From an uncultured Prevotellaceae bacterium (GTDB taxonomy: Bacteria > Bacteroidota > Bacteroidia > Bacteroidales > Bacteroidaceae), in contig CACZRN010000057.1 in assembly GCA_902783625.1 (NCBI GenBank), forward strand, positions 1-47,394: a stretch of 47,394 nucleotides of DNA, in the 5' to 3' direction. Every line of letters starts with the position of its first letter. The first letter of the stretch is position 1. The notes beneath the pieces are model-generated. The model did not search any database. It was not told the origin of the DNA and saw nothing but the letters and a program-made list of their open reading frames with translations. Shown here piece by piece: positions 34,718 through 44,280 of the stretch. The position numbers and the translations under genes are program-made.

Positions 34718-35173
34718 ATGGCAGTACTTTATCGTTTGTACCAAAACAATCGTAAGAATTCAGAATTTTCGGGCAAGTGGTACGCCCGTTCAGTAATGAC
34801 TAACACCATCGGCACTCAGGAGATAGCCGAGCGCATACAGCGCAACTGCACCGTGAAGAAGTCGGACGTGGTGGCTGTGCTCACCGAGCTTGTGGAAGTG
34901 ATGAAGGATGAGCTGCAGAACTCTCACAGCATCAAGCTCGACGGCTTCGGATTCTTCCGCATCGGTCTTCATACCGCACCGGCTAACACCGCAGCCGACT
35001 TTAGTGTGCAGGAGAATATTCTCGGCGCTCGTGTAAATTTTATCCCTCAGATGACTGGTGGCAGCCAGAAGGGTTCGAAGAAGACCATACAGTTCATCAC
35101 GGGAGTGAAGATGAAGGAAGCTCCGAAGAACGCTGTTGACACCTCGACGCCAGATGAGGAGCAGGAGCCTTAA
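34718..35173 (+). CDS. HU/IHF-like DNA-binding protein of the Bacteroidetes HU-HIG type
   Basis: The 151-residue product begins MAVLYRLYQNNRKNSEFSGK and contains the HU-like core IAERIQRNCTVKKSDVVAVL, VMKDELQNSHSIKLDGFGFF and RVNFIPQM. The beta-arm region is longer and more divergent than in classical HU (near 90 residues), and an acidic Pro-rich tail (DTSTPDEEQEP) ends it. This is the pattern of the Bacteroidales HU-HIG family, thought to bind DNA. A tiny hydrophobic ORF follows 37 bases later, the usual neighbour of this family. The role in nucleoid structure or regulation is inferred from the family. Confidence 0.9.
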   Translation: MAVLYRLYQNNRKNSEFSGKWYARSVMTNTIGTQEIAERIQRNCTVKKSDVVAVLTELVEVMKDELQNSHSIKLDGFGFFRIGLHTAPANTAADFSVQENILGARVNFIPQMTGGSQKGSKKTIQFITGVKMKEAPKNAVDTSTPDEEQEP

Positions 35174-35210
35174 TGGAGTGCAGAGTGTAGAATTTAGAGA
35201 GGAAAACACT

Positions 35211-35309
35211 ATGGGAAAGAAAGAAATCCTGAAATTCGTCATCCAAACGCTGTTGGCAATACTCACAGCGATAGGCACCACACTGGGCGTGACATCGTGC
35301 ATGATGTAG
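35211..35309 (+). CDS. Smalltalk family small protein, 32 residues
   Basis: An ATG at 35211, preceded by GAGAGG, opens a 32-codon frame reading MGKKEILKFVIQTLLAILTA and then IGTTLGVTSCMM. Its layout of a short basic start, one hydrophobic segment and the end LGVTSCM matches the 'smalltalk' proteins that follow HU-like genes in many Bacteroidales. The hydrophobic segment before Cys also resembles a lipobox. The function is unknown. The family match and position make it much more likely to be real than chance. Confidence 0.85.
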   Translation: MGKKEILKFVIQTLLAILTAIGTTLGVTSCMM

Positions 35310-35358
35310 CGCAAATGAGAGCAAAAAAGGCTATAAAAAGCTGAAAATCAAGAAAAAG

Positions 35359-35390
35359 TTTGGCGGAAAGAATAATTTTTAGTAATTTTG
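35359..35390 (+). promoter_or_regulatory. Promoter of rimP-nusA-infB
   Basis: TTTG (35359-35362) is followed after 20 bases by TAATTTTG (35383-35390), an excellent match to the Bacteroidetes consensus. Transcription should start near 35396, giving a leader of about 57 bases. Confidence 0.75.
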
Positions 35391-35404
35391 CAGCCGTTCA
35401 GAGG

Positions 35405-35446
35405 AATGAGGGACTCCTGAGAGGGTTCCTCATTTTATTTTAAACT
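35405..35446 (+). promoter_or_regulatory. Attenuator-like hairpin in the rimP leader
   Basis: AATGAGG (35405-35411) pairs with CCTCATT (35428-35434), and an inner CTC-CTGA-GAG stem adds to it. The tail TTTATTTTAAA follows. The hairpin begins about ten bases after the predicted transcription start and looks like a weak intrinsic terminator ahead of the rimP start codon. Confidence 0.55.
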
Positions 35447-35452
35447 ATTGAT

Positions 35453-35920
35453 ATGATAGACAGAAACGTAGTAAAAAGCATTGTAGAGGAATGGCTCGAG
35501 GATAAGAGTTATTTCCTGGTTGACGTGGAGATTAGCAGCGAGAATAAGATTCTTGTGGAGATCGACCATGCCGATGGTGTGTGGATTGAAGACTGTGTGG
35601 AGCTGAGCCGGTATATAGAAGACCGTCTGAACCGCGACGACGAGGACTATGAGCTCGAGGTGGGCTCAGCTGGATTGGGGCAGCCTTTCAAGGTGGCACA
35701 GCAATATATCAACCATGTCGGGAAAGAGGTGGAAGTGCTTACTGCCGATGGAAAGAAGGTAAAGGGAGTGCTGAAAGCCGTTGACGGCACAAAGTTCACC
35801 GTCGCCGTGAGCGAGAAGGTGAAGGTGGAAGGCAAGAAGCGTCCACAGTTGCAAGACGTTGACTACACCTACGACATGCACGAAGTGAAATATACAAAAT
35901 ATCTAATAAGTTTCAAATAA
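35453..35920 (+). CDS. rimP: Ribosome maturation factor RimP
   Basis: RimP helps assemble the 30S ribosomal subunit in the cytoplasm. The 155-residue product has the normal length. It shows the N-terminal domain (VEEWLEDKSYFLVDVEISSE, IEDCVELSRYIEDRLN), the linker with LEVGSAGLGQPFKVAQQYIN and a C-terminal SH3-like domain (VEVLTADGKKVKGVLKAVDG). In most bacteria the linker reads 'EVSSPGLDRPL'; here it is EVGSAGLGQPF, a typical Bacteroidetes variation. It is the first gene of the rimP-nusA-infB operon and is separated from nusA by only 4 bases. Confidence 0.96.
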   Translation: MIDRNVVKSIVEEWLEDKSYFLVDVEISSENKILVEIDHADGVWIEDCVELSRYIEDRLNRDDEDYELEVGSAGLGQPFKVAQQYINHVGKEVEVLTADGKKVKGVLKAVDGTKFTVAVSEKVKVEGKKRPQLQDVDYTYDMHEVKYTKYLISFK

Positions 35921-35924
35921 AGCT

Positions 35925-37184
35925 ATGGCAGCAAGAAAACAAACAGAGGGCGTCAGCATGATCGACACCTTCAGAGAATTTAAAGAGACGAAGAATATCG
36001 ACCGCACCACTCTGGTGAGCGTGTTGGAGGAGAGTTTCCGCAACGTGATCGCCAAGATTTTTGGCAGTGACGAGAATTTCGACGTGATTGTGAACCCCGA
36101 CAAGGGCGACTTCGAGATCTACCGCAACCGTATCGTTGTCGACGACGACGACGTGGAGGACGCCAACAAGCAGATATCGCTCACGGAGGCACAGAAGATA
36201 GACCCCGACTACGAGGTTGACGAAGAGGTGTCGGAGAAGGTAGATTTTGCCAAGTTCGGCAGAAGAGCTATCCTGAACCTGCGCCAGACACTGGCTTCGA
36301 AGATTCTTGAACTCGAGCACGACTCGCTGTATAACAAGTATAAAGACCGCGTTGGCGAGGTGGTGTCGGCAGAGGTGTATCAGGTATGGAAGCGCGAGGT
36401 GCTGCTCGTCGATGACGAGAACAACGAACTGATATTGCCACGCACTGAGCAGATACCGAAGGATCAGTATCGCAAGGGTGAGACAATCCGTGCCATCATA
36501 CTGCGTGTTGACAACGAGAACAACAACCCGAAGATTATTCTCAGCCGCACAAGTCCCGACTTCCTGGAGCGTCTGCTCGAGGCTGAGGTGCCTGAGATTG
36601 CCGACGGACTCATCTCTATCAAGAAGATTGCCCGTATGCCAGGTGAGAGAGCGAAGGTGGCTGTGGAGAGCTACGACGACCGCATCGACCCCGTAGGAGC
36701 CTGCGTGGGTGTGAAGGGTAGCCGTGTGCATGGCATAGTACGTGAGCTCGGAGGAGAGAATATCGACGTGATAAACTACACCTCGAACACTAAGCTGTTC
36801 ATACAGCGCGCACTGAGTCCCGCTACCATCAGCAGCCTCAACGTGAACGAGGAGGAGCTGAAGGCCGAGGTGTTCTTGAAGCCAGAGGAGGTAAGCCTCG
36901 CCATTGGTCGCTCAGGACTGAACATCAAGCTCGCCTCGATGCTCACAGGATACACCATCGACGTGTTCCGTGAACTCGACGGAGCAGACAACGAGGAGGA
37001 TATCTACCTTGAGGAGTTTGCCGATGAGATAGACCAGTGGATTATCGATTCGCTGAAGGCTATCGGACTCGACACCGCAAAGCAGGTGATAAAGGCTCCG
37101 CGCGAGATGCTCATAGAGAGAGCCGACCTCGAAGAGGAAACAGTGGATTACATACTGAACATACTGAACTCGGAGTTTGAATAA
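35925..37184 (+). CDS. nusA: Transcription termination/antitermination factor NusA
   Basis: NusA binds RNA polymerase and nascent RNA to control pausing, termination and antitermination. The 419-residue product has the N-terminal polymerase-binding domain (~1-125, with FREFKETKNIDRTTLVSVLE), an S1 domain (~135-200, VGEVVSAEVYQVWKREVLLV) and KH domains (~200-350; SRTSPDFLERLLEAEVPEI, then VGACVGVKGSRVHGIVREL, and EEVSLAIGRSGLNIKLAS). It lacks the acidic repeats of the E. coli protein (495 residues), as is usual outside Gammaproteobacteria. It lies in rimP-nusA-infB, 4 bases after rimP and 75 before infB. Confidence 0.97.
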   Translation: MAARKQTEGVSMIDTFREFKETKNIDRTTLVSVLEESFRNVIAKIFGSDENFDVIVNPDKGDFEIYRNRIVVDDDDVEDANKQISLTEAQKIDPDYEVDEEVSEKVDFAKFGRRAILNLRQTLASKILELEHDSLYNKYKDRVGEVVSAEVYQVWKREVLLVDDENNELILPRTEQIPKDQYRKGETIRAIILRVDNENNNPKIILSRTSPDFLERLLEAEVPEIADGLISIKKIARMPGERAKVAVESYDDRIDPVGACVGVKGSRVHGIVRELGGENIDVINYTSNTKLFIQRALSPATISSLNVNEEELKAEVFLKPEEVSLAIGRSGLNIKLASMLTGYTIDVFRELDGADNEEDIYLEEFADEIDQWIIDSLKAIGLDTAKQVIKAPREMLIERADLEEETVDYILNILNSEFE

Positions 37185-37259
37185 AATAGAAAAACGGGGA
37201 ACCCGCGAAAAAACAATTTTCACTTCAATATTATCAAAGAGGAATAAAGAACGAAGCAG

Positions 37260-40022
37260 ATGAGTATTAGATTTAACAAAGCATTACGCGAATTGAATAT
37301 CGGAATTCAAACGGCAGTTGAGTTCCTTGAAAAGAAGAAAGACCTTGGTGAGGTTAAATCCGATCCTAACTTCAAGCTTTCCGACGAACAGTACAGTGCG
37401 TTGGTTGAGGCATTCAAGCAGGATGCCGACGTGAAGACGCAAGCCGATAAGCTGTTTGTGAAGAAGCCTAAGGAGAAGAAACCGAAGGAGGTTGAGGAAG
37501 AGCGTGCCGAGGCATTGCTCGAGAAGCGCGCACAGCCACAATTCAAGACTCTTGGTAAGATAGACCTCGACGGAATTGGACGCAAGCCGAAGGAGAAAAC
37601 CGTCGAGAAGAAAGAAGTGAAGACCGTTGCAGAAACCGAGGTGGCTGCTGCCGAGAGCCACCAAAAGGCAGAGAAGCAAGAGGAGAAGAGCGCACCTATA
37701 GTGGAACAACCCATAGAGAAGCCGAAGCAGAAAGCTAAGCCAGAGCCCAAAAAGGAGCCGGAACCAGAGCCGGCAGAGGAGGACACTCCGAAGCAGGAAG
37801 AGCCACAGGCAGAGGTGTTCCATCTGAAGAGCGAGAAGAAGATACTGAACGCCCCGAAGGTGAATGTGCTCGGAAAGATTGACCTCGACTCAATAAATCA
37901 AAGCACTCGTCCGAAGAAGAAATCGAAGGAGGAGCGCAAGAAAGAGCGCGAGGAGAAAGCTGCACAGCAGCATAGCGAGAAGAAAAAGCGTGTGCGCATC
38001 AATAAGGAGCGTGTAGATATCAACGATGCTGCCAACCAAGTGCAGCAGAGCGGCGGCTCAGGTAAGAGCGGTAAGAAAAAGAAGAACCGCGGACGCAACC
38101 AGAAGCCTCTCGAGGTGAACGAAGAAGATGTGGCACGCCAGGTAAAAGAGACACTCGCACGACTCACCAACAAGCAGAGCCAGAGCAAGAAAGGCGCTAA
38201 GTATCGTAAGGAAAAGCGCGAGGCTGTGCAGGAGAAGATGGCAGAGGAGGCAGCAGCAGAGCGCAGCGAGAGCACAGTGCTCAAGCTGACGGAGTTTGTC
38301 ACTGTGAGCGAGCTGGCTACGATGATGAATATCAGCGTCACGCAGGTGATAAGCACTCTGATGAGCGTAGGTATTATGGTGTCGATAAACCAGCGCCTCG
38401 ATGCCGAGACAATCAACCTCGTAGCCGACGAGTTTGGATTCACCACAGAGTATGTAAGTGCAGAGGTGCAAGAAGCTGTCAGCGAGGAAGAAGACGATGA
38501 GAACGACCTCGTGCCACGCGCTCCTATCGTTACCGTGATGGGACATGTGGACCATGGTAAGACATCGTTGCTCGACTATATCCGCAAGACTAACGTCATC
38601 GCCGGCGAGGCTGGTGGTATCACACAGCACATCGGTGCATATAACGTGAAGCTCGAAGACGGTCGCCGCATCACATTCCTCGATACTCCTGGTCATGAGG
38701 CATTCACCGCAATGCGTGCCCGTGGTACTCAGGTCACCGATATAGCAATCATCATCATCGCTGCCGACGACTCGGTGATGCCTACCACGAAAGAGGCTAT
38801 CGCACACGCTCAGGCAGCCAACGTGCCGATGGTGTTCGCTATCAATAAGATAGACAAACCCGGCGCTAACCCCGACAAGATTCGCGAAGACCTCGCACAA
38901 ATGAATCTGCTCGTGGAAGAATGGGGCGGAAAGTATCAGTGTCAGGAAATCAGCGCGAAGAAGGGAATGGGTGTTCAGGAACTTCTCGAGAAGGTATTGC
39001 TCGAGGCAGAGATGCTCGATCTGAAGGCAAATCCCAACCGTAAGGCAACAGGCTCAATCATCGAGTCGTCGCTCGACAAGGGTCGCGGCTATGTGTCGAC
39101 GCTGCTTGTCAGTAACGGTACGCTCAAGGTTGGCGACGTGGTAATCGCCGGGACGAGCTTCGGTAAGATAAAGGCAATGTTCAATGAGCGTAATGCCCGC
39201 ATCACGAGCGCAGGTCCTGCAGAGCCAGTGATCATACTTGGTTTGAATGGTGCTCCCACCGCTGGAGACAGCTTCCATGTGATGGAGTCGGAGCAGGAGG
39301 CGAAGGACATCGCCAACAAACGTATGCAGTTGCAGCGCGAGCAGAGTCTGCGTACACGTCATGTGCTCGGTCTCGACGAGATTTCGCACCGCATTGCACT
39401 GGGAGAGTTCCACGAACTGAACATCATCGTGAAGGGTGACACCGACGGTTCGATAGAGGCATTGTCAGACTCGTTCCTGAAGCTATCCACAGAGAAAGTG
39501 CAGGTGAATGTCATCAGCAAGGCAGTGGGACAGATTTCGGAGAACGACGTGATGCTGGCAAGTGCCTCGAAAGCTATTATCGTTGGATTCCAGGTGCGTC
39601 CTTCGGTCGAAGCCCGTAGGTTGGCAGAACGCGAAGATGTGGAGATTGACACCTATTCAATCATCTACGATGCTATCGAAGAGGTGAAATCGACGATGGA
39701 GGGAATGCTCGACAAGGTGAAGAAAGAGATTATCACTGGTGAAATCGAGGTCAAGCAGGTGTTCAAGATATCGAAGGTGGGCACTGTTGCCGGTGGACTC
39801 GTCACCGACGGAAAAGTGCACAACAAAGACAAGGCACGCGTTATTCGCGATGGTATCGTCGTGCACACCGCTCCTATCGATGCACTCAAGCGCTACAAGG
39901 ACGATGCAAAGGAAGTGGCAACAGGACTCGAATGCGGTATCTCGCTCGTTAACTTCAACGACATACAGGTGGGCGATATCCTCGAGACATTCACTGAGAT
40001 TGAGGTACAACAGAAGTTGTAA
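37260..40022 (+). CDS. infB: Translation initiation factor IF-2
   Basis: IF-2 is the GTPase that places initiator tRNA on the 30S subunit and promotes subunit joining. The 920-residue product has a long charged N-terminal region (~60-340) rich in Lys, Glu and Pro, then the IF2_N segment ([20 protein letters not shown] near residue 347). The G domain begins near residue 427 with GHVDHGKT (G1), followed by DTPGHEAF (G3), NKID (G4) and SAKKG (G5). The C-terminal beta-barrel domains end at VQQKL. The repeated phrase LGKIDLD in the N-terminal region is a short linear repeat common in Bacteroidetes IF-2. It is third in the operon and closed by a terminator at 40050-40092. Confidence 0.97.
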   Translation: MSIRFNKALRELNIGIQTAVEFLEKKKDLGEVKSDPNFKLSDEQYSALVEAFKQDADVKTQADKLFVKKPKEKKPKEVEEERAEALLEKRAQPQFKTLGKIDLDGIGRKPKEKTVEKKEVKTVAETEVAAAESHQKAEKQEEKSAPIVEQPIEKPKQKAKPEPKKEPEPEPAEEDTPKQEEPQAEVFHLKSEKKILNAPKVNVLGKIDLDSINQSTRPKKKSKEERKKEREEKAAQQHSEKKKRVRINKERVDINDAANQVQQSGGSGKSGKKKKNRGRNQKPLEVNEEDVARQVKETLARLTNKQSQSKKGAKYRKEKREAVQEKMAEEAAAERSESTVLKLTEFVTVSELATMMNISVTQVISTLMSVGIMVSINQRLDAETINLVADEFGFTTEYVSAEVQEAVSEEEDDENDLVPRAPIVTVMGHVDHGKTSLLDYIRKTNVIAGEAGGITQHIGAYNVKLEDGRRITFLDTPGHEAFTAMRARGTQVTDIAIIIIAADDSVMPTTKEAIAHAQAANVPMVFAINKIDKPGANPDKIREDLAQMNLLVEEWGGKYQCQEISAKKGMGVQELLEKVLLEAEMLDLKANPNRKATGSIIESSLDKGRGYVSTLLVSNGTLKVGDVVIAGTSFGKIKAMFNERNARITSAGPAEPVIILGLNGAPTAGDSFHVMESEQEAKDIANKRMQLQREQSLRTRHVLGLDEISHRIALGEFHELNIIVKGDTDGSIEALSDSFLKLSTEKVQVNVISKAVGQISENDVMLASASKAIIVGFQVRPSVEARRLAEREDVEIDTYSIIYDAIEEVKSTMEGMLDKVKKEIITGEIEVKQVFKISKVGTVAGGLVTDGKVHNKDKARVIRDGIVVHTAPIDALKRYKDDAKEVATGLECGISLVNFNDIQVGDILETFTEIEVQQKL

Positions 40023-40049
40023 CCTACCTGTATCGTATGTTAAATAAAG

Positions 40050-40092
40050 CACGGGTTTGACGGATAAAAGAGTTCGCCAAATCCGTGTTTTT
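40050..40092 (+). terminator. Intrinsic terminator after infB
   Basis: A 10-bp stem (40050-40059 with 40078-40087, one G:T pair) is followed by TTTTT (40088-40092). It ends 17 bases before the start codon of the next gene. Confidence 0.78.
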
Positions 40093-40109
40093 GATTTATC
40101 TGACATAAA

Positions 40110-41924
40110 TTGGTAAAGATACTGAAGACAATATGCAAAGTGCTTGGCATCATTCTTATTGTAATGATGCTGTTGATAGCAATATGTACCGCGCTTTTGA
40201 ATTCAAAGTCGGTGCATAACCGTATTGTCAGGGAAGCCACATCGTTGCTGTCGAAGAAGCTTGGCACACGTGTCGATATCGACAGCGCAAGTGTGGATAT
40301 CGTGTCGCACGATATAAATCTCTATGGTCTTGTTGTTGACGATCAACAGCAGCGGAAGATGTTGCAGATGGAGCGACTGTCAACGAATGTGGAATTGTGG
40401 CAACTGTTGAAGAAAAGGGTGGTAGTGAACGATCTCGAGGTGAAAGGTCTCGACGTGAAAATCCTAAAACCCTCGAAAGACTCGCTTGCTAATTTCCAGT
40501 TTATTGTTGATTCCTTGCGGGCAAATGGCAGTAGCACTTCGAAAACGAAGAAAGAGAAGATTGGCGTGGATATCAGCAGTGTAAAACTGCACGACATTCA
40601 TGGCAGCTACAACACGTCGGAGTTCTCGCTTCATCAGGCTCTCTTCGAGATTGACGGCAGTAAGGGGAAGCTTGACGTGAAAGGCTTGAACATGAAAACC
40701 GACAACGGTCTTCCCCGAAAGAACACAGGGCGACCAAAGCGCGGATTCTTTGATGTGGGGCATCTCGACATCACGGCAGACTTGAATGTCGTTATCGACT
40801 CTCTCGCCGCTGATACGCTGATAGCCAATCTGAAACACTGTGTGCTGAAGGATAAGGTGACGGGATTTGATGTACCAAAACTGAATGCTGTCATTCACGC
40901 CAACCGCGACAGCATGCACCTCACCGATGTGCTGGTGCAGCAGATAAATACTACCGTTAAGGTGCCACATGCCCATTTCTGTTTGCCAAGCAAGAAACGG
41001 AATCGCCACCTGTGGTATCATGCCGACGAGATTGTATGCCGTGTGTTCCTGAAAGACATCTCACGTCCGTTTGCTCCGGCACTGAAGAATTTCAGTCTTC
41101 CGCTAAATGTGCACACAAGCATGACAGGTTCTGACAGTACCATTGCTTTTCGTAATATCAGAGTGGACACCGACGACAAGAAACTTACAATCAAAGCTAC
41201 GGGAGATTTGTCGCGGCTGAACAAGAAAAGAAAGTTCCTCATCCGCTTCGACGTGAACAGCATGCAGGCGAAAGGTGATATCAAAACAAGGATAATCAAC
41301 CAGTTTGTCGTGAAGAAACTCATGATGAAACAGTTCCATAATCTTGGCGATTTATATTACAATGGCAGCATCTTTGTCAAGTGGAAACAAGAAAATTTTC
41401 AGGGAGTGTTACGCAATGCCGGTGGGACACTGAATTTCTCGTTTGGCATCGATGAGATAAACAAATATCTCATGGGAAATGCTTCTGCCAACGGATATCG
41501 CTTGGGGCAGGTGCTGGGATTGCCCGACATCGGCAATGTCACGTTTAGCGGTAATTATAAGATAGACATCTCGAAGGTGCGCACTGCTAAGATGCGACGT
41601 GAGAAGGGTGGCAAGCTGCCAATAGGTACTGTGGGGTGCCATGTGGATGAATGCAGCTATAAGAGAATGAAATTCAAGAACTTGAATGTAGATATAAATA
41701 GTGACGGTGCACAAGCAAACGGAACAATTGTCAACATAGGCAGAATTGCTGATCTCTATTGCTCTTTCGTTGCCACCGACACCGACGACTTGAAGAAGAT
41801 GAAGGTAAAGCCTGGTCTTAAATTCCACAAGAAAGAGCGAAAGAGTGATCAAACAGAAAAGCAGGATAAGAAACAAAAGAACAAGAAGAAAGAAAAAGAC
41901 TCGCAGCAGAAAAATAAAAAATAG
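40110..41924 (+). CDS. AsmA/TamB-N-terminal-like membrane-anchored protein, TTG start
   Basis: I chose the TTG at 40110 because an in-frame TGA lies at 40101-40103 and the first in-frame ATG falls only after the start of the membrane segment (residue 19). The 604-residue product has one N-terminal transmembrane helix (VLGIILIVMMLLIAICTALL). The AsmA/TamB-like pattern follows: LGTRVDIDSASVDIVSHDIN, LYGLVVDD, VELWQLLKKRVVVNDLEVKG. Such proteins lie in the envelope and are linked to lipid transport or outer-membrane upkeep. It is much shorter than typical TamB, and the end is a Lys/Gln/Glu-rich tail of about 30 residues. The region next to the start holds a terminator, so how it is transcribed is unclear. 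Confidence 0.78.
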   Translation: MVKILKTICKVLGIILIVMMLLIAICTALLNSKSVHNRIVREATSLLSKKLGTRVDIDSASVDIVSHDINLYGLVVDDQQQRKMLQMERLSTNVELWQLLKKRVVVNDLEVKGLDVKILKPSKDSLANFQFIVDSLRANGSSTSKTKKEKIGVDISSVKLHDIHGSYNTSEFSLHQALFEIDGSKGKLDVKGLNMKTDNGLPRKNTGRPKRGFFDVGHLDITADLNVVIDSLAADTLIANLKHCVLKDKVTGFDVPKLNAVIHANRDSMHLTDVLVQQINTTVKVPHAHFCLPSKKRNRHLWYHADEIVCRVFLKDISRPFAPALKNFSLPLNVHTSMTGSDSTIAFRNIRVDTDDKKLTIKATGDLSRLNKKRKFLIRFDVNSMQAKGDIKTRIINQFVVKKLMMKQFHNLGDLYYNGSIFVKWKQENFQGVLRNAGGTLNFSFGIDEINKYLMGNASANGYRLGQVLGLPDIGNVTFSGNYKIDISKVRTAKMRREKGGKLPIGTVGCHVDECSYKRMKFKNLNVDINSDGAQANGTIVNIGRIADLYCSFVATDTDDLKKMKVKPGLKFHKKERKSDQTEKQDKKQKNKKKEKDSQQKNKK

Positions 41925-41954
41925 CATGTTGCACAGCAATGTTATGCTTTTTTT
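41923..41954 (+). terminator. Terminator after the AsmA-like gene
   Basis: AGCAT (41923-41927) pairs with ATGCT (41944-41948), and TTGC (41929-41932) with GCAA (41936-41939). A run of seven T follows. It overlaps the -33 area of the sufB promoter. Confidence 0.68.
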
Positions 41955-41955
41955 G

Positions 41956-41963
41956 TAATTTTG
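41956..41963 (+). promoter_or_regulatory. -7 element upstream of sufB
   Basis: TAATTTTG (41956-41963) fits the Bacteroidetes -7 consensus and would start transcription near 41969, 17 bases before the sufB ATG. The best -33 candidate, GTTG (41928-41931), is 24 bases away, which is too far, so the promoter is incomplete by consensus. Confidence 0.5.
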
Positions 41964-41985
41964 CGGAACAGTTTCAGTTTTTCAG

Positions 41986-43485
41986 ATGGACAACGACAAA
42001 TACAGTCAGGCAGATAAAGTGCAGACTCCCTCAACTCGTCAGGGTGAGGGGAATGAGCTTGTGCGCAGTATAGCTGAAAAGAAGTATGAGTTCGGCTTTA
42101 CTACTGATGTGCATACCGAGGTCATCCCCACAGGGCTCGACGAGAATGTTGTGCGACTGATCTCTGCCAAAAAGGGCGAACCGGAATGGATGCTCGATTT
42201 CCGTTTGAAATCCTTCCGTCATTGGCAGACCATGAAGCAACCCGAGTGGGGACACTTGCAGTTGCCCGAAATTGATTATCAGAGCATTTCTTACTACGCT
42301 GACCCCATGGCGAAGAAGCCAAAGGGTAATGGTAAAATAGATCCTGAACTTGAAAAGACGTTCGACAAGCTGGGTATCCCCCTCGAAGAGCGGTTGGCGC
42401 TGAGTGGTAACACCGCAGTAGATGCAATCATGGACTCGGTGTCGGTGAAGACGACGTTCAAGGAAAAACTGCGCGAGAAAGGAGTCATCTTCTGTTCCAT
42501 CGGTGAGGCGATAAAGGAGCACGGCGAGCTTGTAAAGCAATATCTGGGTACGGTAGTTCCTTATCGCGACAATTTCTTCGCAGCACTCAACTCGGCAGTA
42601 TTCTCTGATGGGTCGTTTGTTTATATCCCCAAAGGTGTGCGTTGCCCAATGGAACTGAGTAGCTATTTCCGCATTAATGCCCGCAATACAGGTCAGTTTG
42701 AGCGTACGCTTATTGTAGCCGACGACGACAGCTATGTCTCATATCTTGAGGGCTGTACTGCTCCGATGCGCGATGAGAATCAGTTGCATGCGGCAATAGT
42801 GGAAATTGTGGTAATGAACAATGCCGAGGTAAAATATTCCACAGTGCAGAATTGGTATCCTGGCGATGAGAACGGAAAAGGAGGAGTGCTTAATCTGGTG
42901 ACGAAGCGTGGTGAACTGCGTGGTGTGAACGCGAAGCTGTCGTGGACACAGGTGGAGACGGGTAGTGCTGTGACGTGGAAGTATCCGTCGTGTGTATTGC
43001 GTGGCGACGGGTCGCATGCGGAATTCTATAGCGTGGCGGTGACGAACAATTTCCAGCAAGCTGACACCGGTACGAAGATGATACATCTCGGCAAAGATAC
43101 CACATCGACGATAATCTCAAAGGGTATCTCGGCAGGGTATTCACAGAATTCTTACCGCGGACTTGTGCGTGTGTCGCCAAATGCTGAAAATGCACGCAAC
43201 TATTCGTCGTGCGACTCGCTGTTGCTTGGAAGTAAATGCGGTGCTCACACGTTCCCTTACATGGATGTTCACAACGAAACAGCGATTGTAGAGCACGAGG
43301 CCACAACGTCAAAAATATCCGAAGATCAGCTTTTCTATTGCAATCAGCGTGGTATTCCCACAGAACAGGCGGTGGGATTGATAGTGAACGGATATGCTAA
43401 GGAAGTACTCAACAAATTGCCAATGGAGTTTGCGGTTGAGGCACAGAAACTGCTAAGCGTGTCACTCGAAGGAACAGTAGGATAG
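41986..43485 (+). CDS. sufB: Fe-S cluster assembly scaffold protein SufB
   Basis: SufB is the scaffold subunit of the SufBCD complex that builds iron-sulfur clusters in the cytoplasm. The 499-residue product contains [20 protein letters not shown], the long SufB beta-helix core ([40 protein letters not shown]) and the C-terminal block [20 protein letters not shown]. This last block holds the Cys equivalent to the cluster-building Cys405 of the E. coli protein. [20 protein letters not shown] follows. It is slightly long at the N-terminus (about 25 residues before KKYEFGF), and a later start is possible. It is first in sufB-sufC-sufD. Confidence 0.97.
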   Translation: MDNDKYSQADKVQTPSTRQGEGNELVRSIAEKKYEFGFTTDVHTEVIPTGLDENVVRLISAKKGEPEWMLDFRLKSFRHWQTMKQPEWGHLQLPEIDYQSISYYADPMAKKPKGNGKIDPELEKTFDKLGIPLEERLALSGNTAVDAIMDSVSVKTTFKEKLREKGVIFCSIGEAIKEHGELVKQYLGTVVPYRDNFFAALNSAVFSDGSFVYIPKGVRCPMELSSYFRINARNTGQFERTLIVADDDSYVSYLEGCTAPMRDENQLHAAIVEIVVMNNAEVKYSTVQNWYPGDENGKGGVLNLVTKRGELRGVNAKLSWTQVETGSAVTWKYPSCVLRGDGSHAEFYSVAVTNNFQQADTGTKMIHLGKDTTSTIISKGISAGYSQNSYRGLVRVSPNAENARNYSSCDSLLLGSKCGAHTFPYMDVHNETAIVEHEATTSKISEDQLFYCNQRGIPTEQAVGLIVNGYAKEVLNKLPMEFAVEAQKLLSVSLEGTVG

Positions 43486-43524
43486 ACATCACGAATAAAA
43501 ATAGCCTAAAAGTGTAATATATAT

Positions 43525-44280
43525 ATGTTGGAAGTAAGGAATCTATACGCCTCTATTGCAGGTAAAGAGATATTGAAAGGAATAAATCTGACCATCAATG
43601 ACGGTGAGACACATGCCATCATGGGTCCGAATGGGAGTGGGAAATCTACGCTGAGCGCTGTGCTCACAGGTAATCCGCTCTACGAAGTGACTGAGGGTGA
43701 GGCATGGTTCAACGGTAAGAACCTGCTCGAGATGAAGCCCGAGGACAGAGCCCACGAGGGATTGTTCCTCTCATTTCAGTATCCTGTGGAGATTCCAGGC
43801 GTGTCGATGACAAACTTCATGAAGGCTGCCGTCAACGAGAAACGTAAGTTTCAGGGGCTCGAACCGCTGAACGCATCTGATTTTATGAAACTTATGCGTG
43901 AGAAGCGTAAGATAGTGGATCTCGACTCGAAACTGTCGCATCGTTCGGTTAATGAGGGATTCAGTGGTGGAGAGAAGAAGCGTAACGAGATTTTCCAGAT
44001 GGCAATGCTCGAGCCAAAGCTGTCGATACTTGATGAGACAGACTCAGGACTTGATGTCGATGCCATGCGCATTGTTGCCGAAGGTGTCAATAAACTCCGC
44101 ACCCCAGAGACGTCGTGCATTGTTATCACTCACTACGACCGCCTACTCGAGATGATACGTCCCGACGTGGTGCACGTGCTCTATCAGGGCAGAATTGTTA
44201 AGACCGCAGGCCCCGAGCTCGCAAAGGAAATACAAGAGCGCGGATATGATTGGATAAAAGAAGAAATTGGCGAAGAATGA
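43525..44280 (+). CDS. sufC: Fe-S cluster assembly ATPase SufC
   Basis: SufC is the ABC-type ATPase of the SufBCD complex. The 251-residue product is of normal length and shows Walker A GPNGSGKST near residue 35, the Q-loop LSFQYPVEIPGVSM, the signature FSGGEKKRNEIFQMAMLEPK, Walker B with LSILDETDSGLDVDAM and the H-loop VITHYDRLLE. The catalytic Glu and the DSGLD loop typical of SufC are intact. It starts 39 bases after sufB. Its stop codon overlaps the sufD start as ATGA, so sufC and sufD translation is coupled. Confidence 0.97.
   Translation: MLEVRNLYASIAGKEILKGINLTINDGETHAIMGPNGSGKSTLSAVLTGNPLYEVTEGEAWFNGKNLLEMKPEDRAHEGLFLSFQYPVEIPGVSMTNFMKAAVNEKRKFQGLEPLNASDFMKLMREKRKIVDLDSKLSHRSVNEGFSGGEKKRNEIFQMAMLEPKLSILDETDSGLDVDAMRIVAEGVNKLRTPETSCIVITHYDRLLEMIRPDVVHVLYQGRIVKTAGPELAKEIQERGYDWIKEEIGEE

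Noticed and set aside
35913-36731. Open frame of 272 codons on the minus strand
   Set aside because: It is antisense to nusA and the product is low-complexity His/Leu/Val sequence, as expected of a mirror frame.
38058-38900. Open frame of 280 codons on the minus strand
   Set aside because: It is antisense to the infB G domain and has no protein features.
44250-44276. TTG start for SufD nine codons upstream
   Set aside because: The ATG at 44277 overlaps the sufC stop as ATGA and gives the normal SufD N-terminus.
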